From assembly GCF_963678635.1 (NCBI RefSeq), contig NC_087065.1, forward strand, positions 9,881,579-9,945,578: a stretch of DNA of 64,000 nucleotides, read 5' to 3'. How positions within the stretch are numbered: position 1 is the stretch's first letter; the number at the start of each line of letters is the position of its first letter. Of this stretch, positions 25,163-34,114 are shown piece by piece. The position numbers and the translations under genes were made by a program. Below the pieces are notes generated by a model. That model did not search any database. It was not told the DNA's origin and worked only from the letters and a program-made list of their open reading frames with translations. The DNA comes from Symsagittifera roscoffensis. Taxonomy: Eukaryota; Xenacoelomorpha; Acoela; Convolutidae.

Positions 25163-25491
25163 CTAAACAGAAGCAAAACTTTAATTCTTTTCTAAAACGC
25201 AGGGTATAGTTTCATTTTACTTCAGCAACTCAATTTATACGGAACAAAATTTCATTCATTTTACCAAAAAAGAGCAGAAGACTCTAAATTATGATTAAAA
25301 AAAGAGGAAAAGAGAAGGAATATGTTGTCAGATAAATCAACGTTTAGGCAACATTGTATAATGTTGCCTAAATCAGCTAAATGCCCATAGTTTAATGCAA
25401 AAAATTAAAGGAGGTAGGGAGGTTGGTGGTGGTAATTTTGTTCTGTAAAAGGTAGGAATGGGGGTGGAAGGTTGGCTTAAATTTTATTTAC
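25163..25491 (-). other. candidate spliceosomal intron 2 of the polymerase gene
   Basis: On the minus strand the palm frame ends at AATG followed by GTAAATAAAA. The C-terminal frame resumes after TTGCTTCTGTTTAG at 25162, and removing 25491-25163 keeps the reading frame. The 329-bp stretch is stop-rich in all frames and ends in a pyrimidine-rich tract and AG. The fit is good, but no transcript is available to prove it. Confidence 0.6.
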
Positions 25492-28008
25492 CATTAAGGA
25501 CGACCGAATATAGTTTCGGTTTCAGGGCGATGAATTCTCTGATCGGCTTCCCACCAGTCTCGTCTTTGAACTTCAGCACAACTTTCTTGTTGGTATCCTC
25601 GAACAGGAAATGGTCCTCATCGTAATTTGAGAAGTCGAAATCAGCTTTTATTTTCTCCAAGTCTCGGTAAACGTCATCAGTTTTTATGGCATAAATAAAA
25701 CTATCCGTGTCGGAGTAAAGGAGTTCCAAGTTTAGATTTGGTTTCTTTTTTTGATAATGAAACTGAAACATGAAACGCTTGGCAAGGTCTAGGATGGTTG
25801 CACCAACTATCATAGGTTTGTCCCACAATATTTTTGTTACTTAAAAGCTGATTGTGGCTAATTGATCGTCTATGATTTGAAAGCTTTTCATTGTGCTCAG
25901 AGCTGTTTTTTGTAAAAGTTCTCTCTCATTCCTTACAATCTCCAGCTTCTTTCTTCCTAACTTAGACTCCATTGTCTTACCGAAAGCTGAATTAACAATT
26001 AGCTTGTAGAAGTTCTCCTGGAATTTATTTACCGCGGCTTTTCGTAGGCGGGTGTTGAGGTCGACAAAGGGTGCCATCAAGTGACTTTGGCGGAACTGAA
26101 GAACTTTTCCTAGGTGAGTTATTTTCATTCCCAGCTCATGGTACAATTTTAGGGTAAGGTAGTGCAAAACATAACCTTCTTTAGGATGCAAGGTCTGTAG
26201 AAGCTTTGGCACTTTTGACAGTGTGGTGATTCCCAATTTTCCCAACGTGTCGACTTGCTCGTTGCTCATTGCACCGATGTCCACTACTTCACGAGAGGGG
26301 GCAAGTGGGTAATCAGCAAAGAAGTCGTGAAGCTCTTCGGGTATGGTTAAATTGACTTCAACTATATAACCACACTCTGAGGTTTTGCTGGTCAGCAGTA
26401 TGTCGGCCAGACATTTTTCAACTATTGAAAAATCGTTTAAGGGCAAAGGGCAGTGTTTCATTATCCCCCCTTACAAATTGTTTGCATCAATATTGAGGAT
26501 GTAGCTTGATTGTTCTGAGGGCGAAAAATTGTCGAGGTATTTATTGTTTGCTTTGTAAAATCGGCGCGCGTAAACCGACGACATGCCTCCTCATATCATT
26601 CGCTGCACAAGGTCTAGATGTTCACGGTCCGTTAAGAGTTTCAGTTCGGGCTTAAAAACTTTTAGAAAGGCGTCCCTGGAAAGGTTACTTGCCGTGAAGT
26701 AACAGGCGCAATCCAGCCCGTATGTTTGATAGCAAACTTCACGAATAATCACCAAGTGAGCCACACTTCAGTTCGGTGAAAACTTTAAGGGCATGATTGT
26801 ACTCGCTTCTTGAAACACTCACATCCCCTCCTGTTAGACTATTTTTCCACATTGCTCGTGGGGGAAGGCGAGTTTCTCGGAATTTTTCGAATGAGTTGAA
26901 GTATGAGTAGGGGTAATGCCCTTTCTGTTTCAACATACTGACTTTTTCAGGTGAGTGGCCGAGTTTTTCAAAATAGTTCTCCAGCAGAAAAAACTTTTGG
27001 TTGGGCAAATTATCGACAAGTTTTGCCAACGATGCTAGCATGAACCTATACGAATCGATGAATCTCAGATTTTCGTAGAGATTTTTGATTTTTCCGTTTT
27101 TGTTCGTGTACGTTTTTATATATACTGAGATTGTCAAGGATATATATTTTTCTTCAGATGCGGGTATTACGGAAAAAGTGTTTTCCGAATCGCTTTTTTG
27201 CCAGCACTTTGTTTATAAAGTGTAAACCATAATTTGACAAATTATGAGCTACCACTGAAATGTAATTTGTGGATTTTCTATTAACGTTACACTCATTGTG
27301 TGCCCAACCCAGGAACTTGTTGGTGTAATGGCAATGATCAAGTACCACTTGATCATTGTCGGAAAAATCATTCTCGCATATCCAACAAATTGTAGCATCT
27401 TCCCGTTCCTGGTCTGTTATACCAGTCAAAGTGTAATATTTCCTTTTTTCTACGTAAATTTGTCTCGCTAACGATTCAATGGAGCTAATTAGCTCTTCAT
27501 CACATTCGGTCCTCTTTTAAGCTCAAATTTTAACAGGTCTTTTTTCCCAAATTCGATTACTGCTAACGCGTAGCCGCACGGTTGATGGAATTCAATTGCT
27601 TACGTGCTAGATTTTCGCGGATCAGGTTGCGGTCCGTATACTGGTAAGAGCAGTGACTCCAAATCAAAGTAGATTACTCTGGGTACGTACCAACGAGCTG
27701 TTAAGTTTTTGAACTTATGGTCATATTTTCCCGGCTTGGGCATTGTTATGACGACATCTTCGTCTTGGTAGCACAGTTCTTGATGTCTTCTCAGAGTTTC
27801 AAATGAAGCGCATGTGTGGAAACATTTGCGGCAAATCTCAGATTGAAATCGGTGCACTTTGTGCCGCACGTACTCGACCAGTTTCTGGAGATCACTTATC
27901 AACACATAGTGATATTTTGATCCATCTGTCAGCAACAACAAGTCCACAATCAGGCTAGTAGTGAATCTGCTCGATACTCTTATGGGCAACAATTCGCCAT
28001 CGTTGTAC

Positions 28009-28129
28009 CTGAACAGAAAAATAATTTTTTTACTTAGGTTTGGAATGAAATAAAATGCGTGTTTGAATAGGTGAAGAACACTAATGAAGGATTTTTGAGA
28101 TTTTTAGAAGTCAGTTAGAATTTGCTTAC
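28009..28129 (-). other. candidate spliceosomal intron 1 of the polymerase gene
   Basis: The minus-strand exon ends CTTCCG, followed by the donor GTAAGC. The acceptor is TTTTTCTGTTCAG with coding resuming at 28008. The 121-bp segment is AT-rich with stops, and excising it joins the two polymerase frames in phase at a conserved Asn-Val-Phe position. Polinton genes are usually intronless, which makes this notable. Confidence 0.68.
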
Positions 28130-28928
28130 CGGAAGACGTTGATTTGACAATTGTTCAACTTTTCAAATCTGTCCATATCCATCAGACCCATTGGCATTTC
28201 GTATTCCCCATTGATTTTCACAATTCCTTCTTTGTCGAGATCGTAGGTCGAGACTTTGTTTTTCCCCAGCCACCGTCTAGATGTGGGGTAGAGGGCCGGC
28301 TCATTCACATTGTGATATGCGGCAACAAAGCAGTAGAGAAAGCAACGGTCATCATCTTTAGTGTTGATTTTTGTGACCAGAGTAGATGCTGCGCTGAGTG
28401 CATCAGGTAGCTCGAGGTAGGATCCTGCTCTTATTGGTGAGAAGGTCGCGAAACTGATTTGCAATTTTTCAATTCTTTCAATAATTCATCCGCTACCATG
28501 AGAAGAGAACGAATTTACTTGGTTGACCATATGTTCAATCAGTTCCAAGAATTGATCCCCAGCTATTCCCTCGAAACACACTGTCAATGTCTTAGTGTTC
28601 AGAAACAGCATGGTCCTTTCGAAGTTTCCACTGTCCCCGTCTTGCACAGTGGGAATTTTGATCACTCCCACTTCCACGTGGAATTGAACCTTGTTCGGAC
28701 CCTCTTTGACCCTTTCCAGTATGAGAGCATCTATTTCCTCCTTGTTTTGCATCATGACTTGAAGCAAATCCATTTCTTTTTCACCAACTTTGAGATCGTA
28801 TCGACGCAATTTACCTCTGAACGTGCTTTCTGTTGGGGCAGCGGAAGACGTCGTCTCAATGCCGTCCCAAACTGGCAATGCGTGCTTCTTCTGCTTTCCG
28901 CTGTGAGAAATATTGTATGGCAATAGAT

Positions 28929-29153
28929 CTAATGACTATTGGAAGTCATGTCATGTACCAGCTCGACGTGCTCTCGGGCTTCCGACAAACTCTCGAATGA
29001 TTCGAGACACTCATCGCAAACAGTTTGAGGAGGAGGAGGAGGAAGGATATTGTGAACTTTTTGCTCATGTCTTCTCAAGTTTCTTTTAGAGCTCAGTATT
29101 TTTCCGCACTGCTGGCAAGGAACAGATGTCGCGATAGAAATAGAATTCGGCAT
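28929..29153 (-). CDS. C2H2 zinc-finger leader ORF upstream of the polymerase
   Basis: A 74-residue ORF with two C2H2 zinc fingers: CQQCGKILSSKRNLRRHEQK with its His pair at about residues 14-35, and CDECLESFESLSEAREHVEL with its His pair at about residues 47-68. A poly-Pro stretch separates them. It ends a few bases before the next polymerase frame opens at 28923. It is probably the N-terminus of the polymerase polypeptide, separated by a frameshift, since finger-like leaders occur on relatives. It could instead be a small DNA-binding protein of its own. The ATG at 29153 is the only plausible start. Confidence 0.7.
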   Translation of the reverse strand: MPNSISIATSVPCQQCGKILSSKRNLRRHEQKVHNILPPPPPQTVCDECLESFESLSEAREHVELVHDMTSNSH

Positions 29154-29846
29154 TATTTGTTGAAGTTACTGAAGTAATTCAGGAAAACTTCAAGAAGTAA
29201 AACTGGTTATGAAAAAGCAAAAGCTAGAAGTGACTAGCACTAAAAACTTTGCGGGTAAGGGCAAGTAGAAGCCATTAACAAGAGTTATACTTCGCCGTCT
29301 CGACAATAAGTACCTTCCCTTCCAAAAACAGGGTTTACTACAGCTTTAAGCTCTAAATGTCTCATCACTTTGTTCAAGTGCAAGGGTTTTGTATACTAAA
29401 AACTGATTCATTTACAGCCTCAAACTTTTGCTGTTAATTTTAAGGGTTAGCGATAATTTTTTCAAGTTTTGGCAGTTTTTAGGGGACTGGTTTAGACTTT
29501 CAATGAACATTTCAGCACTAAATTAAAAAAATTTAAAGCTTAGAATGATTCAGATAGAGCCGAAAACTTTTTCTGACTAATTTTAACCGTGAAACAGTAA
29601 TTTCAAAATGATTTCAAGCCCACTTCTTGGTTTGCGTAAATGGGTATAATAAAAAGTAGAAACATGAGATAAAAGTATTCAGAAAGTAAAGCCCTCAACT
29701 ATCTAATTAAGTTGAATTAAAATAGTAAACTTAAAAAATGAAAATTTTGCAAATTTGATACCTTGATAGTTACGATGCATGATAAGCATAGATTGTCATT
29801 TGAATTTGTAGAAGATATCGGAATGAAAGTTTCCTTCATGTCATTC
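29154..29846. other. Polinton spacer, no gene recognised
   Basis: AT-rich sequence between the polymerase start and the nested element. It would hold the polymerase promoter, but I see no clear core promoter motif. Confidence 0.4.
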
Positions 29847-29966
29847 AGTGTCCCGTGAAACATTTCATATCATGTCCTTCGAAATATTAAGGCATGGCCG
29901 TTTGATTTAAGGGGCAATGGCTAACCCGGCGTAGCTCGTCGCTACGCTCCTCGGGAACGCCTCCCG
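29847..29966 (+). repeat. nested-element inverted repeat, left
   Basis: Contains three small palindromes in its inner half: a TTTAA..GGCTAA-like arm pair near 29906, the perfect stem GCGTAGC-TCGTC-GCTACGC near 29930-29948, and CGGGA-ACGCC-TCCCG at 29952-29966. Such nested palindromes would fold into a branched hairpin. Confidence 0.8.
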
Positions 29967-30574
29967 TTCTGTAATTTCAAGTGAAAAAAAAATTTTTTTT
30001 TTCAAAATAAAAAAAAACCTCAAACTTTTTTGTTGTGAAAAAAGGAAAAGTAATATTCGAAAAAGTGTCTTTTAAATCTATCAACAAAAAAACCATTAAG
30101 TTTTATGGGATCTCGAGCACAGTTCTACTGGTCGTGTTCGAAACTTAAAAAACATAATTTTTTAAATTTTTTTTCCTTCATTTTTAGCTTGAATTATTTG
30201 TTCTCATTTTAAATTCAAGTGAATGTGGTTTGAAATTTTTAGGAGCTATCTGATACGTAATTAGGACAAGCGTAGAGATTAAAAAACATTTATAGCCCAA
30301 TCAATCAGAGTAGACGCTTAAAAAGTTGTGATTTTTTGAGAAAATCTGATTTTTGTGAAAATATTTAAAGAAATTGGGAAAATTTTTTTTTCTCTCCAAG
30401 TCCATTGAAACTACCCTCAATCAATTTGCCATGAATTTCTGAGCAGGGTTAAGGGTCATGTTCAATTTCGAAAAAAAACATAAATTTTCATTTTTTCACA
30501 TTTGTACCAAAAAATTGTCAGTTTTACACCCAAAACATGTATATAAATGTAATATAATGCAGATTTATGGCTTA

Positions 30575-30656
30575 AAACACTCTCTGTTACTTTGCGTAAG
30601 ACCTGGCGAACCCCACCGGGCACAAAGTATGATAACAGAGAGAACAGAGAGTGTTT
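30575..30656. other. 80-nt inverted repeat (hairpin)
   Basis: AAACACTCTCTGTTACTTTG is answered by CAAAGT, TAACAGAGAG and AGAGAGTGTTT, leaving a loop of about 20 nt that contains CCTGGCGAACCCCACCGGG. It could form a long hairpin in DNA or RNA. It is not part of the terminal repeats. Confidence 0.6.
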
Positions 30657-30797
30657 GATAAAAAAAGCCAAATAAATATGGTTGGACTACCAACAAGAAA
30701 ATGTTGGACCCTTCCATATTTATCTTTCTTTTGAAAAGAAAACAAAATCCCGAAAAGGATATTCTTCTAAATGGGGTTCACTGCTGAGCAAGTGTAT

Positions 30798-30799
<2 letters not shown>

Positions 30800-30850
<51 letters not shown>
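30800..30850 (+). repeat. (TC)n microsatellite
   Basis: About 20 uninterrupted TC units followed by a slightly imperfect tail (TGTCTCTCTC). Confidence 0.9.
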
Positions 30851-31200
30851 GTTCTTTCTCAAACAACAATTTTAGCGAAAAATTATTTTCGATATGTGAT
30901 TTTTTTCTAGTTTTTCAAGTTTTTCTCTAACATTTTGCTGAAAACTTTACAGGGCAAAATTTAATTGATCTATTAAGCAAAACAAAAACTGAGACAAAAA
31001 ATATACACACAGTATTGTTAAAACAGCTTAAAACTCAAATAAAACAAAATTGAAAATATAAAACCTTGGAATAAAATTTGAAACAAAGGAAAGTTTTTTG
31101 TTTAAGTTATTAGAACTCTCGAAACTGTAGTTTTCTCTTTTTTGGCGCATAGCAAGCTGCATTTGGAGGGTTGCCTTGAATGAGATCTGGGGCAACTAGA

Positions 31201-31677
31201 TCAATTGATGAAACCCGCACTCGATGAAACCCGAGCATCCGAATAGGATGTAGATTGTTCTGGAGTTGAAACTGCTCCCCTAACAAACGACTCGGGAGAC
31301 ATTGCTGTGGGAATATCCCAGTACGCTTCGCGCTCTGCATAATCACGAATACATCCCTCCTGATTTTTATACAACGGCATTGACTCGCAGTCATACGCGA
31401 AGAGGATTTTTCTTGGAGACTGCTCGAGCGAGGTTGTGTCGTTTATCTCCGTCTTTTCTAATGCCGGATAGCTCTCGTGAATAGTGCAACTCTCGTACAT
31501 TCGTTTTCGATTCTGTCGAAGAAGATCAATGTGATCAAGGAGGTAGTTCGGTAGCATGATATGACTTTTTGTAGTCCATTCCTCGTTTTGATTCTCGTCG
31601 TTTTTTCGGGGAGCCAAGTCATTGAACGGACTTGCTGTAGACGGAGATTCTCTCTTTCTGTTGATGGATGACTGCAA
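31201..31677 (-). CDS. hypothetical protein of the nested element
   Basis: A 158-residue open frame opening with ATG at 31677. It is hydrophilic, rich in Ser, Glu, Arg and Asn, with a Lys/Arg-rich N-terminus (INRKRESPSTASPF) and no membrane segment. I recognise no domain. It is divergent from the PC4-like gene 700 bp away, so a shared promoter region between 31678 and 32379 is possible. It could be a regulatory or virion-type protein, but that is only a guess. The frame is uninterrupted, unlike most genes around it. Confidence 0.45.
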   Translation of the reverse strand: MQSSINRKRESPSTASPFNDLAPRKNDENQNEEWTTKSHIMLPNYLLDHIDLLRQNRKRMYESCTIHESYPALEKTEINDTTSLEQSPRKILFAYDCESMPLYKNQEGCIRDYAEREAYWDIPTAMSPESFVRGAVSTPEQSTSYSDARVSSSAGFIN

Positions 31678-32379
31678 TCGACTCTCTCGTGTATGTTTGG
31701 TAGATAATTGTTCTTTCTCGATCAGACACTGAGATTATTTGTAAAGGACTAGTCATGACTTGAAGAGGTTTAAAGTTTTGTTAAAATAAAATGACTGAAC
31801 TACCGAAATGAAATTGAGAGAATGAAAAGTATGAAAAGTTTATTAATGAGAATGAGATCAAGAAAGGGTTGGCATGGTTCAATTAGGTCAAATCTAATAA
31901 CTTTTTAGGCGAGGCTATCAAATTTTTTGCATTCTTTTACGCATGACGCCTGAGGTCATGTTAGGAATGAATGTGAAGACCCGATTTTTTAGATTTATGT
32001 GATAGCTTTATTATAGTGGCTACGGGCGAAAGCACTCAAAATCAAATTTTCATGATATTTTGCCAGACCTTCTTTGTCATGCTATTAGAAATTCATTACC
32101 ATGATTCATAACCGTCATTAAAATAACCGTCACAATAAAAACACTGGACGATTTTTAGAGTATAGCCGGGGGGAAAAGTAACTAAATACCCATATAAAAA
32201 GAGGTTTATCGTTAAAGAAATTATATCCTTGGTGATTAAGTTTTATCATTATGGCTTAGGGCGCTCGTAAACGTTATCATCTAAGTTTTTACTTTGGGAG
32301 CGCATGATCTGTCTCGTATACTGTGATCAGTCATTCTTCAGTTCCACACTAAAAACCAGTTGGCTGTTATTCATTAAAA

Positions 32380-32676
32380 ATGTCCGCTTCTCTTGAAACG
32401 GATGTTGACTATTTCGATGATTTTAGGGATAAATCTTCGAATGATAAACGTTTAGTTTGAGTCGGTGCAAAAACATTCGCACAGACCGGTACTTACATAT
32501 CTATCAAATTGTACAAAAAAGACGAAGAGGGAACTTTCAAATATCGACAAGGAATAACTTTGTCAACTGGTGAATTCGAGTCCTTGGCGGACAATTATAC
32601 AAAAATCAAAAGATTGACGAAAGCAAAAAACTGCGACGTGACCGAAAAACTTAGAAAAAAAACGAAACAAATCTAA
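32380..32676 (+). pseudogene. PC4/SUB1-like single-stranded DNA-binding protein
   Basis: A 98-codon frame with one internal stop, TGA at 32458-32460, exactly at the start of the conserved domain. After the stop the reading continues in frame through TGTYISIKLYKKDEEG and KYRQGITLSTGEFESL. This matches the beta-strand pattern and the (K)GI.L...E...L signature of the PC4 C-terminal domain, which binds ssDNA as a dimer in transcription or replication. The C-terminus is Lys-rich. The TGA may be a CGA-to-TGA transition. It lies 100 bp before the next plus-strand ORF, so the two could form one transcription unit. The family call rests on motif pattern only. Confidence 0.55.
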
Positions 32677-32777
32677 ATAATCTTCATGCTCTGAAAAGGA
32701 ATGCGAAAGTGAAAACGATGATAACTGTCGGGTTGTGTAACACTATCAACTCGTTCTTCTATTGAAACTTCAAAGCA

Positions 32778-33518
32778 ATGTTTGAAGCAATGTATGAGCA
32801 ATCCCCTGATTATTTCAAACAGTTCCGTAAAAATTACAAATTTTTCATCCTGGATCATGAACCCAACTTTTCAGGCTTCGCTTCAAAAGCAAATTTTGCG
32901 GTATCCTCCCATTCGAATAAATTAGATTTTTGCAATCATTCGATTGACAACGAAAAACATTATCATGTGCTGGTCGAATTCACAAAAGAGTCTACCGATT
33001 TACTTAACAAGATGACTTCAAAAGCCTTCGTTGTTCCTTGTCTTCTCTCTACATTCAAATATTTAATTTTGGGTTGCTCCAACTATGAATTGTCTGGCCC
33101 TCTGATGGAAAAACTGAAAATTGCTGTGAATTATAACTCCATCAACAACTTAGATGTTAGTGGTGTTCCAGTTCGCAGACGATTGCCTCAAGTTTGCTTC
33201 GGCTCGCAGACTAAATCTGTTCAAACTCAAACTGACCTGATTACTAACGTAACAATTGAACGCTTTACTAATATTTTGAATGGTGAAAATGCTGCTGAGT
33301 TTTCAAGAATAATTGACATAGTTTTAAGTGGGTATGGTTGTATGGAAATTGATTCAAACACTTTGTTTGTGAAATTTATCGTGGAGAAGAAATTCAAGTC
33401 TTACATATTGATTTTCTTTCGCTCTCTTGTATATCAAAAAAAAATGTTACTACACAAGCGGGAGGCGTTCCCGAGGAGCGTAGCGACGAGCAACGCCGGT
33501 TTAGCTATTGCCCGCTAA
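32778..33518 (+). CDS. hypothetical protein with possible HUH-nuclease (Rep-like) motif
   Basis: A 246-residue open frame. Residues near 75-83 read KHYHVLVEF, a His-x-His followed by a beta-strand, as in motif II of rolling-circle/rolling-hairpin initiators (HUH endonucleases). A Tyr in FKYLILG follows about 35 residues later, but the usual Tyr-x-x-Lys is not clear, so the call is tentative. No helicase domain is present. The last ~20 residues are encoded by the right inverted repeat (from 33459), which suggests that the original C-terminus was lost. An initiator of this type would fit an element with hairpin termini. Without a search this remains a hypothesis. Confidence 0.4.
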   Translation: MFEAMYEQSPDYFKQFRKNYKFFILDHEPNFSGFASKANFAVSSHSNKLDFCNHSIDNEKHYHVLVEFTKESTDLLNKMTSKAFVVPCLLSTFKYLILGCSNYELSGPLMEKLKIAVNYNSINNLDVSGVPVRRRLPQVCFGSQTKSVQTQTDLITNVTIERFTNILNGENAAEFSRIIDIVLSGYGCMEIDSNTLFVKFIVEKKFKSYILIFFRSLVYQKKMLLHKREAFPRSVATSNAGLAIAR

Positions 33519-33578
33519 ACCAAATGGCCATGCCTTAATATTTCGAAGGACTTGATATGAATATTTTCGCGGTTCACT
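33459..33578 (-). repeat. nested-element inverted repeat, right
   Basis: Reverse complement of the left repeat with about 14 mismatches and no gaps. The GCTAAACC/GGTTTAGC stem is perfect here, whereas the GCGTAGC stem has one mismatch. The arms differ yet keep pairing potential at two of the three palindromes. The 3.65 kb Polinton duplication begins ten bases inside its outer end. Confidence 0.8.
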
Positions 33579-33670
33579 CAAACTTGCAGAAAAAAAACTT
33601 TGTTGTTAATAAGAATGAATTGAAAAAAAAAACGAATATATAAATTTTACAAAAACATCAATAAATTAGT

Positions 33671-34107
33671 TTAGAATAACATATGTTTGGCAAATCTTAT
33701 CAAATTATGATCATTAAATGTGAAGCCTATTGGAACTTTTTTTGTAATTATAACATGAGCAACATAAATACAATAAAGTCCGCAGAACACTGAATCAGCT
33801 GATTGTATTGGTTTTTTCATCAGTAGTTGATTTCCCTCGTGAATTGTACGTCGCATATTCTTGTACACGAGGGGATAATGACATAATCGTTTACCTAGAG
33901 GATCTGCGAAGAATATCTGTCTTCCAGCTTGAGCAAAAAGCAACCAGTGCGTTCCAGGTTGATCCGATGGTGAGGCATTCATAATCATGAACGTATTATC
34001 TTTTTTCAGTACTGAAGAGCATGGCAAATCTGCCGGAAAATACCTCTAAAGCGATAATACAAATGTTTATAACGGTTAATAATTTCTACTAGTTGAAGAT
34101 TATCCAT
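33671..34107 (-). pseudogene. adenain-like maturation protease (Polinton PRO), copy 1
   Basis: A cysteine protease of the Ulp1/adenain class that matures virion proteins. The open part (34027-33671, no ATG of its own) has His in GTHWLLF (residue 27), Asp in ADPLG (42), and Gln and Cys in QSADSVFCGLYC (75 and 82), the expected His-Asp-Gln-Cys set. The N-terminal ~25 residues start at an ATG at 34107, eight bases after the capsid stop, but are in another frame. The shift lies in a short T run near 34045 and is shared with copy 2. Product truncated or absent as written. Confidence 0.85.
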
Positions 34108-34114
34108 GTCTATC

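Larger units (their letters stand above)
24648..28923 (-). pseudogene. protein-primed family-B DNA polymerase (Polinton pPolB), with two candidate introns
   Basis: This gene would copy the linear element from a protein primer. In order on the minus strand it shows: a large N-terminal region (28923-28130); a Cys-rich finger and exonuclease motif I, DLES (27992-27600); an HNH/endonuclease VII-like Cys/His domain with a DHCH core (27429-27154); exonuclease motif II; a palm with motif A reading DANNL-stop-G (stop at 26473-26471); motif B KLIVNSAFGKTMES (about 26005-25964); and motif C SDTDS (about 25714-25700). A C-terminal part follows at 25148-24648 with an acidic, Ser-rich tail. Damage includes nonsense codons at 28488-28486, 27602-27600, 26593-26591, 26473-26471 and 25843-25841. 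There are frameshifts near 27485 and 27165, and a deletion near 26740 that removes exonuclease motif III. Exonuclease motif II reads NLSNYG where the family has Asp, another lost catalytic residue. Clearly non-functional. Confidence 0.92.
29847..33578 (+). mobile_element. nested 3.7 kb element with hairpin inverted repeats
   Basis: Flanked by 120-bp inverted repeats (29847-29966 and 33459-33578) that align without gaps at about 88% identity and start AGTG. Genes inside run divergently: one minus-strand ORF (31677-31201) and two plus-strand genes (32380-32676 and 32778-33518). The host Polinton genes on both sides are all minus-strand. The position between the polymerase and capsid modules, the opposite gene direction and the private inverted repeats all suggest a separate element inserted in the Polinton. 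No target duplication is visible. Alternatively it is a variable cargo region of this Polinton lineage. Confidence 0.6.

Noticed and set aside
28459-28926. 155-codon plus-strand frame
   Set aside because: Antisense shadow of the polymerase N-terminal region, which has the recognisable family features on the minus strand.
32190-32335. TATAAAAA at 32193 and TCAGT at 32327, considered as a core promoter of the PC4-like gene
   Set aside because: The spacing (~130 bp) is far from the ~30 bp expected between TATA box and initiator.
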